DNA of 64,000 nt from Methanobrevibacter ruminantium M1 (GCF_000024185.1 NC_013790.1:1449501-1513500); one strand, 5' to 3'. Shown: positions 42,421 through 52,241, numbered from the stretch's first letter. Program-made: numbers and translations. The notes: generated from the letters alone by a model not told the origin.

Positions 42421-44009
42421 AAACTAAATAAAGTAGTCTGACCTTTTTCTAGTTTTTCCTCTGTCTTTTCCTTTTTATCTTCATCTTTATCTTTTTTCTC
42501 CTCATTATCAGCATCATTTTTTCCTTTATCCAATCTTGATTTGGAAGGCTTTAAGGAAAATTCATTTGCTATTTCATCCAATTCATCATCTGAAATATTA
42601 TTTAAATCTTCCTTAATTGTTATATCTTCAATATAATCCTCATCAATCAAGTTCTTATTAAGATTATTGTCTGCTAAATCTGCTTCAGATGGAACATTGG
42701 CGAATATACCTTTTTTAATGCTGTTACGCCACTCTTCTTTTTCTTCTTCTCTCATTTCCGCTTTGACTTTTTCCATAGCAGTTATGACCTTTTTAGGTAT
42801 CTTTTTCTTTCTGAATCTTTTAATTTCATCCTCTTCAAGTTCTAAAAAGTCTGATATCTGCCAAGCGGTTACGTCATCTTCAAACATTATTTCAAAGTAT
42901 GGGAAAATGGTATAGGCGACCTGTAATGAAACATGCATTTTCTCTTCCATTTTAGCTGCAATCCTATCCCTTAATGCCCTTTGTCCACGGGTTCTGCCCA
43001 TCAATGTAAATGCCATAGGGCCTGTTACCCTAGTGAATTTTTTATAGGTCTGCTTTTTGGATAAGGCAACACCTGGACCCATAAAGTCTGAAGCATATCT
43101 CCAATAGCCATAGTTTCTACTGCTTCTGGCCCTTCCAAAGAATAGGTCTGCCTTGCTTATCATTTCATAGGCATCCTTGATTTCCTTGTTATCTTCATAT
43201 TCCCTTGGAATGTTTTCTGCAATATATTCCATAACCAATGTAGGATCTTCGTTGTTTTCCCTTAGGGACCTTTTTACATTGATTGCATTTGTGCTTTTTA
43301 GGACTCTTGTAACAGTGTCTATTACTGTAGCTGTATTGTCCTTCTGGCCGGTTGTATCAAGGGTTTCTTCTGTCAATTCCCCTCCGTTTTCAACCAATGC
43401 CTGCAAGGTATTGATTGCAGAACGCAAGTCTCCGCTGGAGCGTTTTGAAAGCTTCATAAGCACATCAGGGTCCACTTCGATTCCTTCATTTTTAAGGACA
43501 ACATCACGAAGGAACTTATTGATTGTAGGTGCCCTGATCTTGTCCATCTTGATGACTTGTGCATTCTTCTTGATTGTAGTTAACTTATTGCTATAGAAAT
43601 CATTTGCCATCATTACAATAGGCTGTTTGCTGTTTTTAATGATCTTATTTAAAGCGCTGGTTCCGCCTCTGTCATTGGTTCCGTGGATACCATCCACCTC
43701 ATCCATTATAATCAGTTTCTTGTTTTCACCAAATAGGGATTTGGTAGTGGCTGATTCTCCTATTGTGCTCATAAGGACATCCTGAGAACGCTTGTCACTT
43801 GCATTCAACTCTATGTATTCGCTGAACTCATTGGCTATGATATGTGCTATAGTGGTCTTTCCGGTTCCAGCAGGTCCTATCAATAATAAGGGCTTTTGCG
43901 GATTTCCATCCTGCCATGATTGAAGCCAGTCCTCTATGACCTTCTTTTGTTTGTTGTTACCGACAACTTCCTTAAAAGTCTTTGGCCGGTATTTATCTAC
44001 CCATAACAT
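42417..44009 (-). CDS. rfcL: Replication factor C large subunit
   Basis: A 530-residue subunit of the clamp loader that places PCNA on DNA. AAA+ motifs are GPAGTGKT (45-52) and IIMDEVDGI, with sensor region LRSAINTLQ. The C-terminal tail (about 455-520) is charged and low-complexity and ends in QTTLFSF (524-530), a PCNA-interacting PIP box. Start ATG 44009. It follows rfcS on the same strand with a gap of about 65 bases, so the clamp-loader genes are probably one operon. Confidence 0.97.
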   Translation of the reverse strand: MLWVDKYRPKTFKEVVGNNKQKKVIEDWLQSWQDGNPQKPLLLIGPAGTGKTTIAHIIANEFSEYIELNASDKRSQDVLMSTIGESATTKSLFGENKKLIIMDEVDGIHGTNDRGGTSALNKIIKNSKQPIVMMANDFYSNKLTTIKKNAQVIKMDKIRAPTINKFLRDVVLKNEGIEVDPDVLMKLSKRSSGDLRSAINTLQALVENGGELTEETLDTTGQKDNTATVIDTVTRVLKSTNAINVKRSLRENNEDPTLVMEYIAENIPREYEDNKEIKDAYEMISKADLFFGRARSSRNYGYWRYASDFMGPGVALSKKQTYKKFTRVTGPMAFTLMGRTRGQRALRDRIAAKMEEKMHVSLQVAYTIFPYFEIMFEDDVTAWQISDFLELEEDEIKRFRKKKIPKKVITAMEKVKAEMREEEKEEWRNSIKKGIFANVPSEADLADNNLNKNLIDEDYIEDITIKEDLNNISDDELDEIANEFSLKPSKSRLDKGKNDADNEEKKDKDEDKKEKTEEKLEKGQTTLFSF

Positions 44010-44074
44010 AATTTTAACCTAAAATATAAAACTTAAACTTAAAACTAATATGAATAACTCATCAATTGGCTTCA

Positions 44075-45019
44075 TTATAAAAACTTAGCAAGTAAAGCTT
44101 CCAATTGGATTCTTGGGTTTGCTCCTTCCCTGATTCTAAAGTCAGTGTCTGCAATTGCCCCAATCAATTCCATATAGACTTCACCGCTCATCTTTCCATC
44201 CATGACTCTGCCTGCAACATCCTGATAGATCTGGTTTACCATATCCTCTCCGCTTGTGCCCTGAAGAATCATAACATCCCTTAAAATATTACGGGATTCC
44301 ATGAACTTGCCTCTTAAGGCCGCATCGACCATTTCCTTAATCTCTTGAGGTCTTGCCTTAGTTACAACCTCATAAACATGGTCTTCGGTTATGTTTCCAG
44401 TGGAGGCTGCAGACTGAAGCATATTTACAGACTTACGCATATCCCCTTCGCCGAATAGGACTATGGTTTCTATGGCCTTTTCTTCGTATTCGCATCCTTC
44501 AGCCTCTGCAATGTATTTTAATCTGTCTGCAATCTCTTCAGCCTTTATTGGTGCAAAGCGGAATATTGCACATCTGGATTGAATTGGGTCAATGATTTTT
44601 GAAGAATAGTTACAGGAAAGTATGAATGAGCAGGTCTTGGTATACATTTCCATTTCACGTCTTAACGCATGCTGAGCGTCCTTTGTCATATTGTCCACTT
44701 CGTCTAAGAAGATGATTCTAAATGGAGCCCCTACAGGTTTCAATCGACAGAAATTCTTAATGTTTGTTCTTACTGTTTCGATTCCCCTTGCATCAGATGC
44801 GTTAAGCTCTAAGAAGTTTTGTCTCCAATAGTCCCCTAAGATTGCCTTTACAAGTGCAAGTGCTGAAGTGGTCTTACCTACACCTGCAGGACCTGTAAAC
44901 ATTAAGTTTGGCATGCTTCCTTGATCTACGTATTTCTTTAGGCTTTCTACGATATGCTTTTGTCCTACAATGTCGTCTAAAGTTTGCGGTCTATACTTTT
45001 CTACCCAAGGTCCTAACAT
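44075..45019 (-). CDS. rfcS: Replication factor C small subunit
   Basis: A 314-residue AAA+ clamp-loader subunit. Motifs: GPAGVGKTT (about residues 42-50), FLDEVDNMT, and the arginine-finger SRC motif in QSRCAIFRF. The frame opens at GTG 45028, but ATG 45019 ([13 protein letters not shown]) matches the normal start of the family, with the GTGATT there acting as ribosome site. rfcL follows directly. Confidence 0.97.
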   Translation of the reverse strand: MLGPWVEKYRPQTLDDIVGQKHIVESLKKYVDQGSMPNLMFTGPAGVGKTTSALALVKAILGDYWRQNFLELNASDARGIETVRTNIKNFCRLKPVGAPFRIIFLDEVDNMTKDAQHALRREMEMYTKTCSFILSCNYSSKIIDPIQSRCAIFRFAPIKAEEIADRLKYIAEAEGCEYEEKAIETIVLFGEGDMRKSVNMLQSAASTGNITEDHVYEVVTKARPQEIKEMVDAALRGKFMESRNILRDVMILQGTSGEDMVNQIYQDVAGRVMDGKMSGEVYMELIGAIADTDFRIREGANPRIQLEALLAKFL

Positions 45020-45577
45020 AATAATCACTTAAATTAAATTTAATCCCCTAAAATTTCAGTTATTTTGTTCTATGTATTTAATATTAGTTTATCTGTTTAT
45101 TTACAGACAGTTTATCATTATTCGGCTTTTATTTTGATTCTATAATCTTCCTTAATTTAAGAAAAATTATTGAATTTTTAGTAAATCTTTAGAAAAATAA
45201 AGATATTTTATACTATTTATTATATGATTTTCATATTTTTTAAAACTTATTATTTTTCAAATCAATATTGATTTGATATTGTAAACTTTTATATAATAGG
45301 ACCTATCTTTTTTATTAATTGGGGTAAAAATTGATTTGAAAGTGTTTTTTCTGATTATAAATTTAACAAAATTTCTTGAATTAAAAATAGAAAAAATAGT
45401 CATTATAATAATTTTAAAAGAAATAAGAATAATAAAAAGAGAGTTTAATTTAATTTAAAGAATAAGAATAATAAATAAGAGTTTAATTTAATATAAAAGT
45501 AAAAATTAATAAAAAAATAAAAAATTAAGATAAATAATTATCTTAATTAAAAAATAGAAAACAAATTGTTATCTAAT
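45020..45577. other. Intergenic region upstream of rfcS with palindrome and duplication
   Basis: No gene is visible. It contains CAAATCAATATTGATTTG (45258-45275), a perfect 18-bp palindrome, and a 39-bp tandem duplication starting at 45422 and 45461 (AATAAGAATAATAAA). The rfc promoter should lie in the first 150 bases. The A-rich end follows the zinc-ribbon gene. Confidence 0.5.
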
Positions 45578-47059
45578 TTAGATATCAACAGATTGTGGCA
45601 TGTCTCCTGTAACTGCATAGTTTAAGACAACTTGGCCGAACAATTCAAGCATCTTATTTGGAGAAAGATCCGCTTGACCTTTTACGCTCACTCCAACATA
45701 ATTAGGAACTTGATTATTGCTGTCAATCCATGAGTGGACTCTGTTTGCAATGCTGATATAGTCAGATTGGGAAATAGACTGACTTTGGTCTTCTCCAGAT
45801 GGACTAGATGCAGAACTGACAGAATTAATCTTAATTGGAGAGAATACGCCATTGTTGACATTCAATATATATTCACTGAAAATGTCAATGCATTGTGCTT
45901 GTGTAAATACATTTCCTTTATAACTTATAGAAGAGAAGCGGTAATTATTATTTGCAGCTTCTTGAGCAAGATTTGGAACATCTGTCATTTCTATTGTGTC
46001 AGAAATAGTATCATCTCCTTTATTATCATCAGTTGTGTCATTTAATGTATTGTCTGTATCTTTTCCTGAATCTGAATTATTGTTTAAGTCATCAGAATCA
46101 TTTAAGTCATCATTCTTGTTTAAATCATCTGAATCGTTTAAGCCATTCTTGTTTAAGTCATCAGAATCATTTAAATCAGAATCATTTTGCTTATTATCTA
46201 TTACAATCACAGAATTATTATCATCATCTGTATTATTTATCTTACTGTCAATTGAAGTTAGGTTATCATCAGTTTTCAAATCAATTGAAGTATCGTTCTT
46301 TTTATTATCATCACTGGTTTTATTGGTCTTTTCAGTGTAAACTTTACTATTGTTTGTTGAATTTGTCTTTTCACTGTAGACTTTGTCTGAACTGTTTGTA
46401 GTGTTAGTCTTTTCAGTATATGTCTTAGCTGAACTGTTAGTTGCATTTGTCTTTTCAGTGTTGACTTTTGCTGAACTGTTTGTAGTGTTAGTCTTTTCAG
46501 AATAGACTTTTGTTTTATTTGTATCGTTATTGCTTGTTTTATTATTGTCTGTCTGATTTTGAACAGTTGCAGTTTTTGTTTTATTTTCAACAGTCTGATT
46601 GACAGTCTGATTGTCTGTTAGGTTGTCAGTCTGGTTTTCTGTAAAGTTATCACTTTGAGTTTGGCTTACATTGTCATGATTTACGCCATAATTATTTAAG
46701 TTTGTATCGTCATATGTGTCATTTGCCAAAGGGATTATTGAATTGATCCCATTATTGCCGTCACCACCGAAAATAGCCACTCCTGTAACAGCGCCGATAG
46801 CCAGTAAAATAACTAAAGCGCAGATTATAGGTATCTTGTATGTACTAAAGAAAGAATTGCTTGTATTTTCTTCTATAATTCCTTTTTTAAATGTATCTAC
46901 AGGGCTTAAGGTAGTACCACACTTATGACAAAATTTGGAATTTGGCTTATTTGCAGTGTTACAATTAGGACATATTCTAGTTGTATTCAGCTGCAAACCA
47001 CAATTTTTACAAAATTTTTCATTATCATCGTTTACTGTATTACATTTTGGACATATCAT
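45578..47059 (-). CDS. Zinc-ribbon / membrane / pseudomurein-binding repeat protein
   Basis: About 493 residues from ATG 47059 (MICPKCN); the GTG at 47068 belongs to the GGGGTGA ribosome site. Two zinc ribbons (C3, C6, C17, C20 and C30, C33, C44, C47) face the cytoplasm, followed by one membrane helix (about 76-97, IPIICALVILLAIGAVTGVAIF). A long Asn/Thr/Asp/Ser linker with repeated (T/V)YxEKTNxTNSS and DDLNKN units comes next. The C-terminal region has a pseudomurein-binding repeat, SIANRVHSWIDSNNQVPNYV, and the end LFGQVVLNYAVTGDMPQ. The protein probably spans the wall and anchors membrane to pseudomurein. The glycosylation-prone linker is inferred from Thr/Asn content. Confidence 0.85.
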   Translation of the reverse strand: MICPKCNTVNDDNEKFCKNCGLQLNTTRICPNCNTANKPNSKFCHKCGTTLSPVDTFKKGIIEENTSNSFFSTYKIPIICALVILLAIGAVTGVAIFGGDGNNGINSIIPLANDTYDDTNLNNYGVNHDNVSQTQSDNFTENQTDNLTDNQTVNQTVENKTKTATVQNQTDNNKTSNNDTNKTKVYSEKTNTTNSSAKVNTEKTNATNSSAKTYTEKTNTTNSSDKVYSEKTNSTNNSKVYTEKTNKTSDDNKKNDTSIDLKTDDNLTSIDSKINNTDDDNNSVIVIDNKQNDSDLNDSDDLNKNGLNDSDDLNKNDDLNDSDDLNNNSDSGKDTDNTLNDTTDDNKGDDTISDTIEMTDVPNLAQEAANNNYRFSSISYKGNVFTQAQCIDIFSEYILNVNNGVFSPIKINSVSSASSPSGEDQSQSISQSDYISIANRVHSWIDSNNQVPNYVGVSVKGQADLSPNKMLELFGQVVLNYAVTGDMPQSVDI

Positions 47060-47372
47060 CTTTTTCACCCCCTGTATTAATTTATAAAAATACAGAGATT
47101 GAATATATTATTCAACAATATTATTATGTTATTCCCTATTTAAATATTATGGTTTTTGATTGTCCAATGTTAAAATTTGAATAGGATTTTAGTAAAAATA
47201 GTTAAATGTTATTGTAATTTAGATAAAATAAATAAAAAAATAAAGAGTTATTGTGAAAAATGAATTACTCACTAAAAAACACTATTGAAGATAAAAAAAG
47301 AGAAATTAAGAGAGATAGATTACTAAAAAAACACTTTGAAAGTAAAGAAAAGAAAAATTAAGAGAGATAGAA
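47060..47372. repeat. Intergenic region with a ~51-bp duplication
   Basis: CTAAAAAA(A)CACT begins at 47272 and 47323; both copies end in AATTAAGAGAGATAGA. This precedes the end of the PIN gene. The other part is the promoter region of the zinc-ribbon gene. No gene is seen. Confidence 0.5.
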
Positions 47373-47846
47373 TTAATACTGATTTAATTCATTGAGTATG
47401 CCATAGAATTCATCTGTTGATATAATTTTTTTGTCTAAAAGATCATTTAAAATGTCTTTAGTGCCAATGCATTTTATATCATACTTTTCCAGATAAAACT
47501 CAATTGATTTTGGATTATTGAAAGCAAGTGTCTTTTTATTCTTGACTGCAAGTGCAATGGAGGAAGCTTCGCTTTCGCCTAATATTTCATTATCATAATT
47601 ATTGATAATTTCATAATAAAGCTCGAAAACAGCCGTGTTTAAGTTGATTTCCTCTATTTTAATAAATTTCTTATCAATAAGTGTATTTAAGTCGTCCCTT
47701 ATGTATTGTGATATGCTTGGATTGGATAAATTATTATAAACCTTATTAGAGATTATAATTCTTTTAAACTTCCTTTCCAACAAATCAGATCTTCTTACCT
47801 TTAAAAAATTCAACAGACAGTCTATATTAAAAACAATTGATTTCAT
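47373..47846 (-). CDS. PIN-domain-like protein (putative toxin nuclease)
   Basis: A 157-residue protein with PIN-like features: an N-terminal Asp in SIVFNIDCLLNFL, ISNKVYNNL, the central acidic GESEASSIALAVKNK (family pattern GExEAxxIALA), TLAFNNPKSIEFYL and a final CIGTKDILNDLL. PIN proteins are metal-dependent RNases and often toxins. ATG 47846 follows GGGTGATT, so the two codons upstream are probably not translated. It is the third gene of a minus-strand set after XRE and ImmA/IrrE, separated from the latter by a 370-base palindrome-rich region. Confidence 0.72.
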   Translation of the reverse strand: MKSIVFNIDCLLNFLKVRRSDLLERKFKRIIISNKVYNNLSNPSISQYIRDDLNTLIDKKFIKIEEINLNTAVFELYYEIINNYDNEILGESEASSIALAVKNKKTLAFNNPKSIEFYLEKYDIKCIGTKDILNDLLDKKIISTDEFYGILNELNQY

Positions 47847-47895
47847 AATCACCCACTCTACATACAGTTTTTTTTTAAATTAAACCTTTGTGCCC

Positions 47896-48206
47896 TTAAA
47901 AATAAGCATTTTGCTTATTTTTTAACCCTTTTAAAAATACATATGTATTTAAAAATTAAACATTTACAGTAAAAATTAATAATTCTGGCGAATTATTAAT
48001 AAAAATTAAACCTTTACACTTAAACAAATTAAATTTGTTTAATTTTAATAAGTTTTAACTTATTGTGATTTATTTAATAAGTTTTTAAACCATTATTTTA
48101 ATAAGTTTAAACCTATTAAGAGTCCCTTTTTTAAACTTAAAAAGTTTTATAATTTGTTTCAATCGACTTAATTATAAGTTATTTCATTTGCTTTAATAAG
48201 CTTATT
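47896..48206. repeat. Cluster of short palindromes
   Basis: At least six near-perfect palindromes lie in about 310 bases: AAAATAAGCA-TTT-TGCTTATTTT (about 47899-47921), AAATACATATGTATTT (47935-47950), TTAATAATTC-TGGC-GAATTATTAA (47976-47999), TTAAACAAATT-A-AATTTGTTTAA (48020-48042), AATAAGTT-TT-AACTTATT (48047-48064), and AATAAGCTTATT (48195-48206). A direct repeat TTAAAC(C/A)TTT(A/G) precedes several of them (about 47880, 47956, 48006). The cluster separates the ImmA/IrrE and PIN genes. Confidence 0.7.
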
Positions 48207-48221
48207 TGAATTTAACTTATA

Positions 48222-48998
48222 TTATAAGCCATCATTGAAATTGAAAGTTAAATCACTCCTGAAAGCATCTAAAAGCAATTCATCTCTTTTTCCACTAGAT
48301 ATTCTCTTATTCGAGAAGGCTTTTTCAACCGATCGAATATATTTACCTAATGAATAGTACTTTTTAGATTCCTCGGATTGAACATATAGATCATCGCTGA
48401 ATCCATTGATTCTGGCTTCATAACCTATAAAAACTTTCCTAAAATTTATGCATTCTTCTTTTGTAATGAATTCCTGTTCTTTTAATCTAAATAACGTTGC
48501 ATGGTGGCTCATCTGGAAGAACTGTTCTGCACGAATGGTATCCTCCAAGGTCCATTTGCCAATATTATTTGTTTTATAATAACGCTCTAACCCCTCATAA
48601 GGCATTATTAAATAAGAAGCAAATATATTAGCTTCTATTTCAGAGTCATCCTTATTTGAATCTTCACAGATAATTATGTCCTCCTTATCCTCTTCAAATA
48701 AAAGATGGTATAATTCATGTGCTAAGGTGAATCTTTGCCTTCCCTTAGACATGTTTGAATTTATGCATACAACCATGTCATCGGAATCACATTCTTCTTC
48801 TAATTCCTTTTCATTGAAAAGATTAATATTTTTTATGCACATGCCGCTTGTATTTTCAGACATTGGATAAAAAATGATTGTTAAATCGGGTAATTTGGAT
48901 AATACAATAGAGAATAGGTCTATTGGACTGTATGGGTTCAACTCCCAATCTCTTCTCAATTCGACAGCAAATGAATTTAGTTTTATTCTATCTCTCAT
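48222..48998 (-). CDS. ImmA/IrrE-type metallopeptidase (M78 family)
   Basis: A 258-residue soluble zinc peptidase. The active-site helix is RFTLAHELYHLLF (HExxH), followed by a second acidic region EIEANIFASYLIMP (conserved E-AN-FA pattern of the family). In bacteria such proteases cleave XRE-type repressors (ImmA-ImmR) or regulators of the DNA damage response (IrrE-DdrO). Here the XRE gene lies 121 bases upstream on the same strand and is the likely substrate. Start ATG follows GTGGTTAG. Confidence 0.88.
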   Translation of the reverse strand: MRDRIKLNSFAVELRRDWELNPYSPIDLFSIVLSKLPDLTIIFYPMSENTSGMCIKNINLFNEKELEEECDSDDMVVCINSNMSKGRQRFTLAHELYHLLFEEDKEDIIICEDSNKDDSEIEANIFASYLIMPYEGLERYYKTNNIGKWTLEDTIRAEQFFQMSHHATLFRLKEQEFITKEECINFRKVFIGYEARINGFSDDLYVQSEESKKYYSLGKYIRSVEKAFSNKRISSGKRDELLLDAFRSDLTFNFNDGL

Positions 48999-49119
48999 CT
49001 AACCACTTAGAATTTTTTTTAGTGATTTTATGAATTCAAATAGGAATGGAACATAATATGGGCTAAGAGTTAAATAATAAGCAACAATTGCTTATTAAAC
49101 TAACTAATAATTTTCTGCA

Positions 49120-49461
49120 TTATTCTTCAGACTCATCATCTTCGTCTATTTCGTTTAAAAAACGCATGTTCAAGACAATCTTATGTACTGAAGAAATGCA
49201 ATCCAAATCTTCCCTTGCAGCATTCTTTGATCTAAAGGAAAAGTTTACTGCATTATATTCGTCATCTTTACAAAGAATATAGGAATCGGTGCATCCGTAT
49301 AATGCACAAAGCTTATCCAGCAATGACAGGTTCAGGTTTCTGTTTCCAGCTTCTATCTGGGATAGGAGTGGCTGTGAAATACCTAAATAGTTAGCCAAGT
49401 CAGATTGAGACAATCCTTTTGATTCTCTTAATCCTTGTAAACGTTGTCCTATTTTTTTCAT
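49120..49461 (-). CDS. XRE-family helix-turn-helix regulator
   Basis: About 113 residues from ATG 49461 (MKKIGQRL), chosen because the upstream GTG overlaps the ribosome site GTGAG. The HTH is LSQSDLANYLGISQPLLSQIEAGNRN (residues 17-42). The C-terminal half (about 60-113) ends in a very acidic tail (LNEIDEDDESEE). It is the probable repressor of its own XRE-protease-PIN gene set and the target of the adjacent ImmA/IrrE protease. Confidence 0.9.
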   Translation of the reverse strand: MKKIGQRLQGLRESKGLSQSDLANYLGISQPLLSQIEAGNRNLNLSLLDKLCALYGCTDSYILCKDDEYNAVNFSFRSKNAAREDLDCISSVHKIVLNMRFLNEIDEDDESEE

Positions 49462-49490
49462 TGATCTCACTTAACTAATTCTATTATTAT

Positions 49491-49536
49491 TTTTGTAATA
49501 AGAATATATAAATATTACGATATAATTATTACAAAA
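49491..49536 (-). promoter_or_regulatory. Inverted repeat flanking the XRE TATA box (probable operator)
   Basis: TTTTGTAATAA (49491-49501) and TTATTACAAAA (49526-49536) are perfect 11-bp inverted arms 24 bases apart. On the minus strand they enclose TTTATATA, a TATA box about 45 bases before the XRE start. A second, shorter dyad of the same type (TTTGTAA...TTACAAA) lies at 49701-49721. Binding of the XRE protein here would block its own promoter. Confidence 0.6.
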
Positions 49537-49721
49537 AAATTTTAAAAAGATTTCAAATTATTAGTTGAAATTTTAATTTTTTCATTTAATTAATTGTTTT
49601 GAAAAATATGATTTATATAAAATTTATTTTTGATTTATTATCGATTAGATTTATTGTTTTGATAAATAAATTGTTTAAATAAAGATAATTTTTTTATCTT
49701 TTTGTAAAAAATTATTACAAA

Positions 49722-49890
49722 TAGCCATAGTTTACTTATGGCTTTATTAAGTTTTACTATAAATTTACTATAGTTTACCTATGTCTTTATTATACTTTTA
49801 CTGTATATTTGCTATAGTTTACCTATGTCTTTATTATACTTTTACTGTATATTTGCTATAGTTTGCTTGTGTCTTTATTATAGTTTTTCA
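49722..49890. repeat. 44-bp tandem repeat, about four copies
   Basis: CTATAGTTTACCTATGTCTT and variants start near 49725, 49768, 49812 and 49856 (period 43-44). The two middle copies are nearly identical, including TTATACTTTTACTGTATATTTG. It lies in the upstream region shared by the XRE set (minus) and the Mrr_N gene (plus). The remaining bases up to 50195 are AT-rich with CATATATTAATATAAG at about 50102 as a possible TATA region. Confidence 0.75.
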
Positions 49891-50195
49891 TTTTTCTTAT
49901 TTTTTTAACTATGCTTTTAATAATGTTTTAATAGAAATTTACTAACTTTTTACTAGTTTTTTATTTAGTTTTTAATATGATTATATTAATGATTTATTCT
50001 TAATTTAGTAATATTTTATTAAATTTGTAATAATTCTGAATGCATTAATTATTAGTGTCCATTTATTATTTGTATTAGCAAATAATTTTAATATTTAAAT
50101 GCCATATATTAATATAAGAATTAAATTTAGATGATTTATTTTAGATGAATATTTAGAATTTATTAATATTAATAAATAGTTTATAAGGCGATATT

Positions 50196-50930
50196 ATGGC
50201 AGTTCCTGAAATAAATGAATTATTTTTACCATTGCTTAAGACAATAAAAGATAAGGATGAATATAAGGTAAAGGACATTACAGATGAGGTTATTGAAATA
50301 ATAGAAATCTCTGAAGAGGATAAAAACATTACCTTGCCTAATGGTGAAACATTGATAGAATCTAGAATCAGCACAGCTAATACATACCTAAGAAAGGCTG
50401 ATCTAATTGAATCAAACAGATTCCTTTACTATAATATTACTGATGAAGGATTGAAAGTCCTTGAGGAAAATCCAGATGAATTGAAAGAAGAGGATCTTAT
50501 GGAAAACTCTGCTTTTAAAGAGTTAAAGGATGTTTATACTCATGATGATGTAACTGAAGAGATTCCAAATCCACAGGACGCTTTAAAGGCTTCTCTACAA
50601 AAGCAAATGGAAGATGTCAGAGCGGAAATCTCCAATGATGTAATTAAAGAGAATGAGGTTAAATACTTCAGGCCTAAAAACCAAAAGGAAAATGATGAAA
50701 TCTATGAAATCAGAAGCCGCAGGGCCAATCTAAAAGATGATAAGGATAAATCCAAAAGAAAATGCCATGACAAGCATCATGGACACAAACACCATCATAA
50801 ACATAAGTATATTGTCTATAAGGAATTCTCTCCTGCAGATGAATTGTTAAAGTATGCAGAACTCTTTGAGAGAGGTTATTTAACTAAAGAAGAGTTTGAT
50901 AAGAAAAAAGAAGAATTATTGAAATTATAA
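50196..50930 (+). CDS. Mrr_N winged-helix protein with His-rich linker and SHOCT tail
   Basis: A 244-residue protein. The N-terminal region (about 4-95) matches the winged-helix Mrr_N domain of restriction-like proteins (PEINELFLPLLKTI, ISTANTYLRKADLIES, YYNITDEGLKVLE). The Mrr endonuclease domain is absent. A charged linker follows, with a His-rich stretch at 190-203 (eight His) that could bind metal. The C-terminal SHOCT motif is SPADELLKYAELFERGYLTK (212-231). SHOCT segments are short oligomerisation-type tails. The start ATG follows AAGGCGAT; a T-tract follows the gene. Possible role: DNA-binding regulator. Confidence 0.75.
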   Translation: MAVPEINELFLPLLKTIKDKDEYKVKDITDEVIEIIEISEEDKNITLPNGETLIESRISTANTYLRKADLIESNRFLYYNITDEGLKVLEENPDELKEEDLMENSAFKELKDVYTHDDVTEEIPNPQDALKASLQKQMEDVRAEISNDVIKENEVKYFRPKNQKENDEIYEIRSRRANLKDDKDKSKRKCHDKHHGHKHHHKHKYIVYKEFSPADELLKYAELFERGYLTKEEFDKKKEELLKL

Positions 50931-50935
50931 TTCTC

Positions 50936-50972
50936 TTTTTTACTTTTTTAGTTTATTTCTCCATAGCAAATT
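50936..50972 (+). terminator. T-tract terminator after the Mrr_N gene
   Basis: CTCTTTTTTACTTTTTTAG follows the stop within a few bases; two runs of six T, no hairpin. Confidence 0.45.
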
Positions 50973-51041
50973 AACTAGTTTTGAAAATTTTTAACTAACT
51001 TTTTCTTAAGAATACTTCTTTTTTTTTAACTATTTCTAATT

Positions 51042-52241
51042 TTAAAACTCTTCACAGTAAATATTCACAGCATTATCAACCACTTCATCTTTCTTCCTAT
51101 TATAAGCCTTCTCTAAAAAGAAAGACACTTCTGTTCCTTCATAGATAAAGCTTTTATCATCCTGGAATTCACGGGCATTAAAGAAATAAGACTTGTTTCC
51201 GGATTTTATAAATCCATTGTTGTTTTCAAAGACCTTAGTTATCTTACCATATTGTCTTTCCTGGCCTATGAATTTTAAGCTGAGCCAAAGGGCAGACAGT
51301 TCCTTATGGATTGATTTGTAGTCAGTATTATCAAGATCCAACTCATATGAAGCCAATTCCTCATCCCAGCCTTCCTCTTGGGTCCAGTCCTTGGCATTGC
51401 GTATTACATAGACCAAGTACTTATGCATGATATATTCATCTTCATAGCCTTTGGCCTTTAAAATGTCTCCAATCAATAGATACAATTTCAATTTGCTTTC
51501 TACCTTGCCGTCTGGAGATAATGCAGCTCTAGCAGCCCATTTGGCAGAGGAATCAAGGTCTTCTTTTAAATAATAGTTTTTAGCTATTTCATGATAGATG
51601 AACCAATCGTTTTTAACCTTAACGATTTCATCCAAATATTCTAAGGACTTATCGTATTCTCCTAATTCCTTATAGGACTTGGCTATTTTGTATTTGAACC
51701 AATAGTCATTGAAATTATTAAATTCTGGAATCTTTTCCAAGGCCTCATTGGATAGCCTTATCACATCATCGTATTTTTTAATTTCAAAGAGCCCTTTGGT
51801 TATCTGGAGATACCAGTTTTCCTTGTTTGAATTGTATTTATGAGTGTCATCCCTTTTAGCCTGATTATTGCTTAAGTAATCGGGATTTAACTTATCAGCC
51901 CATGCTATAAGCTTATATGCATTGTTGTTAAATGTGATATTGTCTGAATAGAATTTCATTAGCTTAAGTATGGAAATGGTATAGGAGCAAGGCTTTTCCC
52001 TACGGGAAGAGTTCTTTTGCTTTGCATATTTGGTCAGTTCCTTGACATATTCCTCCAATTCAGCTATTGTGCTTGCATTCTTGACTCTTGCAAAGTATAT
52101 GTCCCATGCATATCTTTCCTTATCTATTTCAGGTAGTTCTTCACCAGATTCTAAGTAAGATTGGTAGCATGATAAGGACTCTTCATACTTCTTTACTTTA
52201 TTGTATTCTCTTGCCTTTTCTAAATCTACTTTTGAACTCAT
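51042..52241 (-). CDS. TPR protein with C-terminal cold-shock-like domain
   Basis: A 399-residue protein. Residues 1-310 are helical TPR-like repeats (AREYNKVKKYEESLSCYQSYLE, KSYKELGEYDKSLEYLDEIV, YYLKEDLDSSAKWAARAAL). The last 75 residues read YGKITKVFENNNGFIKSGNKSY-FF...GTEVSFFLEKAYNRKK...AVNI. This follows the cold-shock domain pattern (GxI....GFI...g...FFh...G..V.F......g..A.nI). It probably binds RNA or protein in the cytoplasm. The start ATG is preceded by AAAGGGATTA. It lies about 100 bases after the start of the acidic protein gene, on the same strand. Confidence 0.75.
   Translation of the reverse strand: MSSKVDLEKAREYNKVKKYEESLSCYQSYLESGEELPEIDKERYAWDIYFARVKNASTIAELEEYVKELTKYAKQKNSSRREKPCSYTISILKLMKFYSDNITFNNNAYKLIAWADKLNPDYLSNNQAKRDDTHKYNSNKENWYLQITKGLFEIKKYDDVIRLSNEALEKIPEFNNFNDYWFKYKIAKSYKELGEYDKSLEYLDEIVKVKNDWFIYHEIAKNYYLKEDLDSSAKWAARAALSPDGKVESKLKLYLLIGDILKAKGYEDEYIMHKYLVYVIRNAKDWTQEEGWDEELASYELDLDNTDYKSIHKELSALWLSLKFIGQERQYGKITKVFENNNGFIKSGNKSYFFNAREFQDDKSFIYEGTEVSFFLEKAYNRKKDEVVDNAVNIYCEEF

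Noticed and set aside
45734-46401. Three overlapping plus-strand frames opposite the zinc-ribbon/PMBR gene.
   Set aside because: They are shadows of the Thr/Asn/Asp repeat linker, with no initiation signal.
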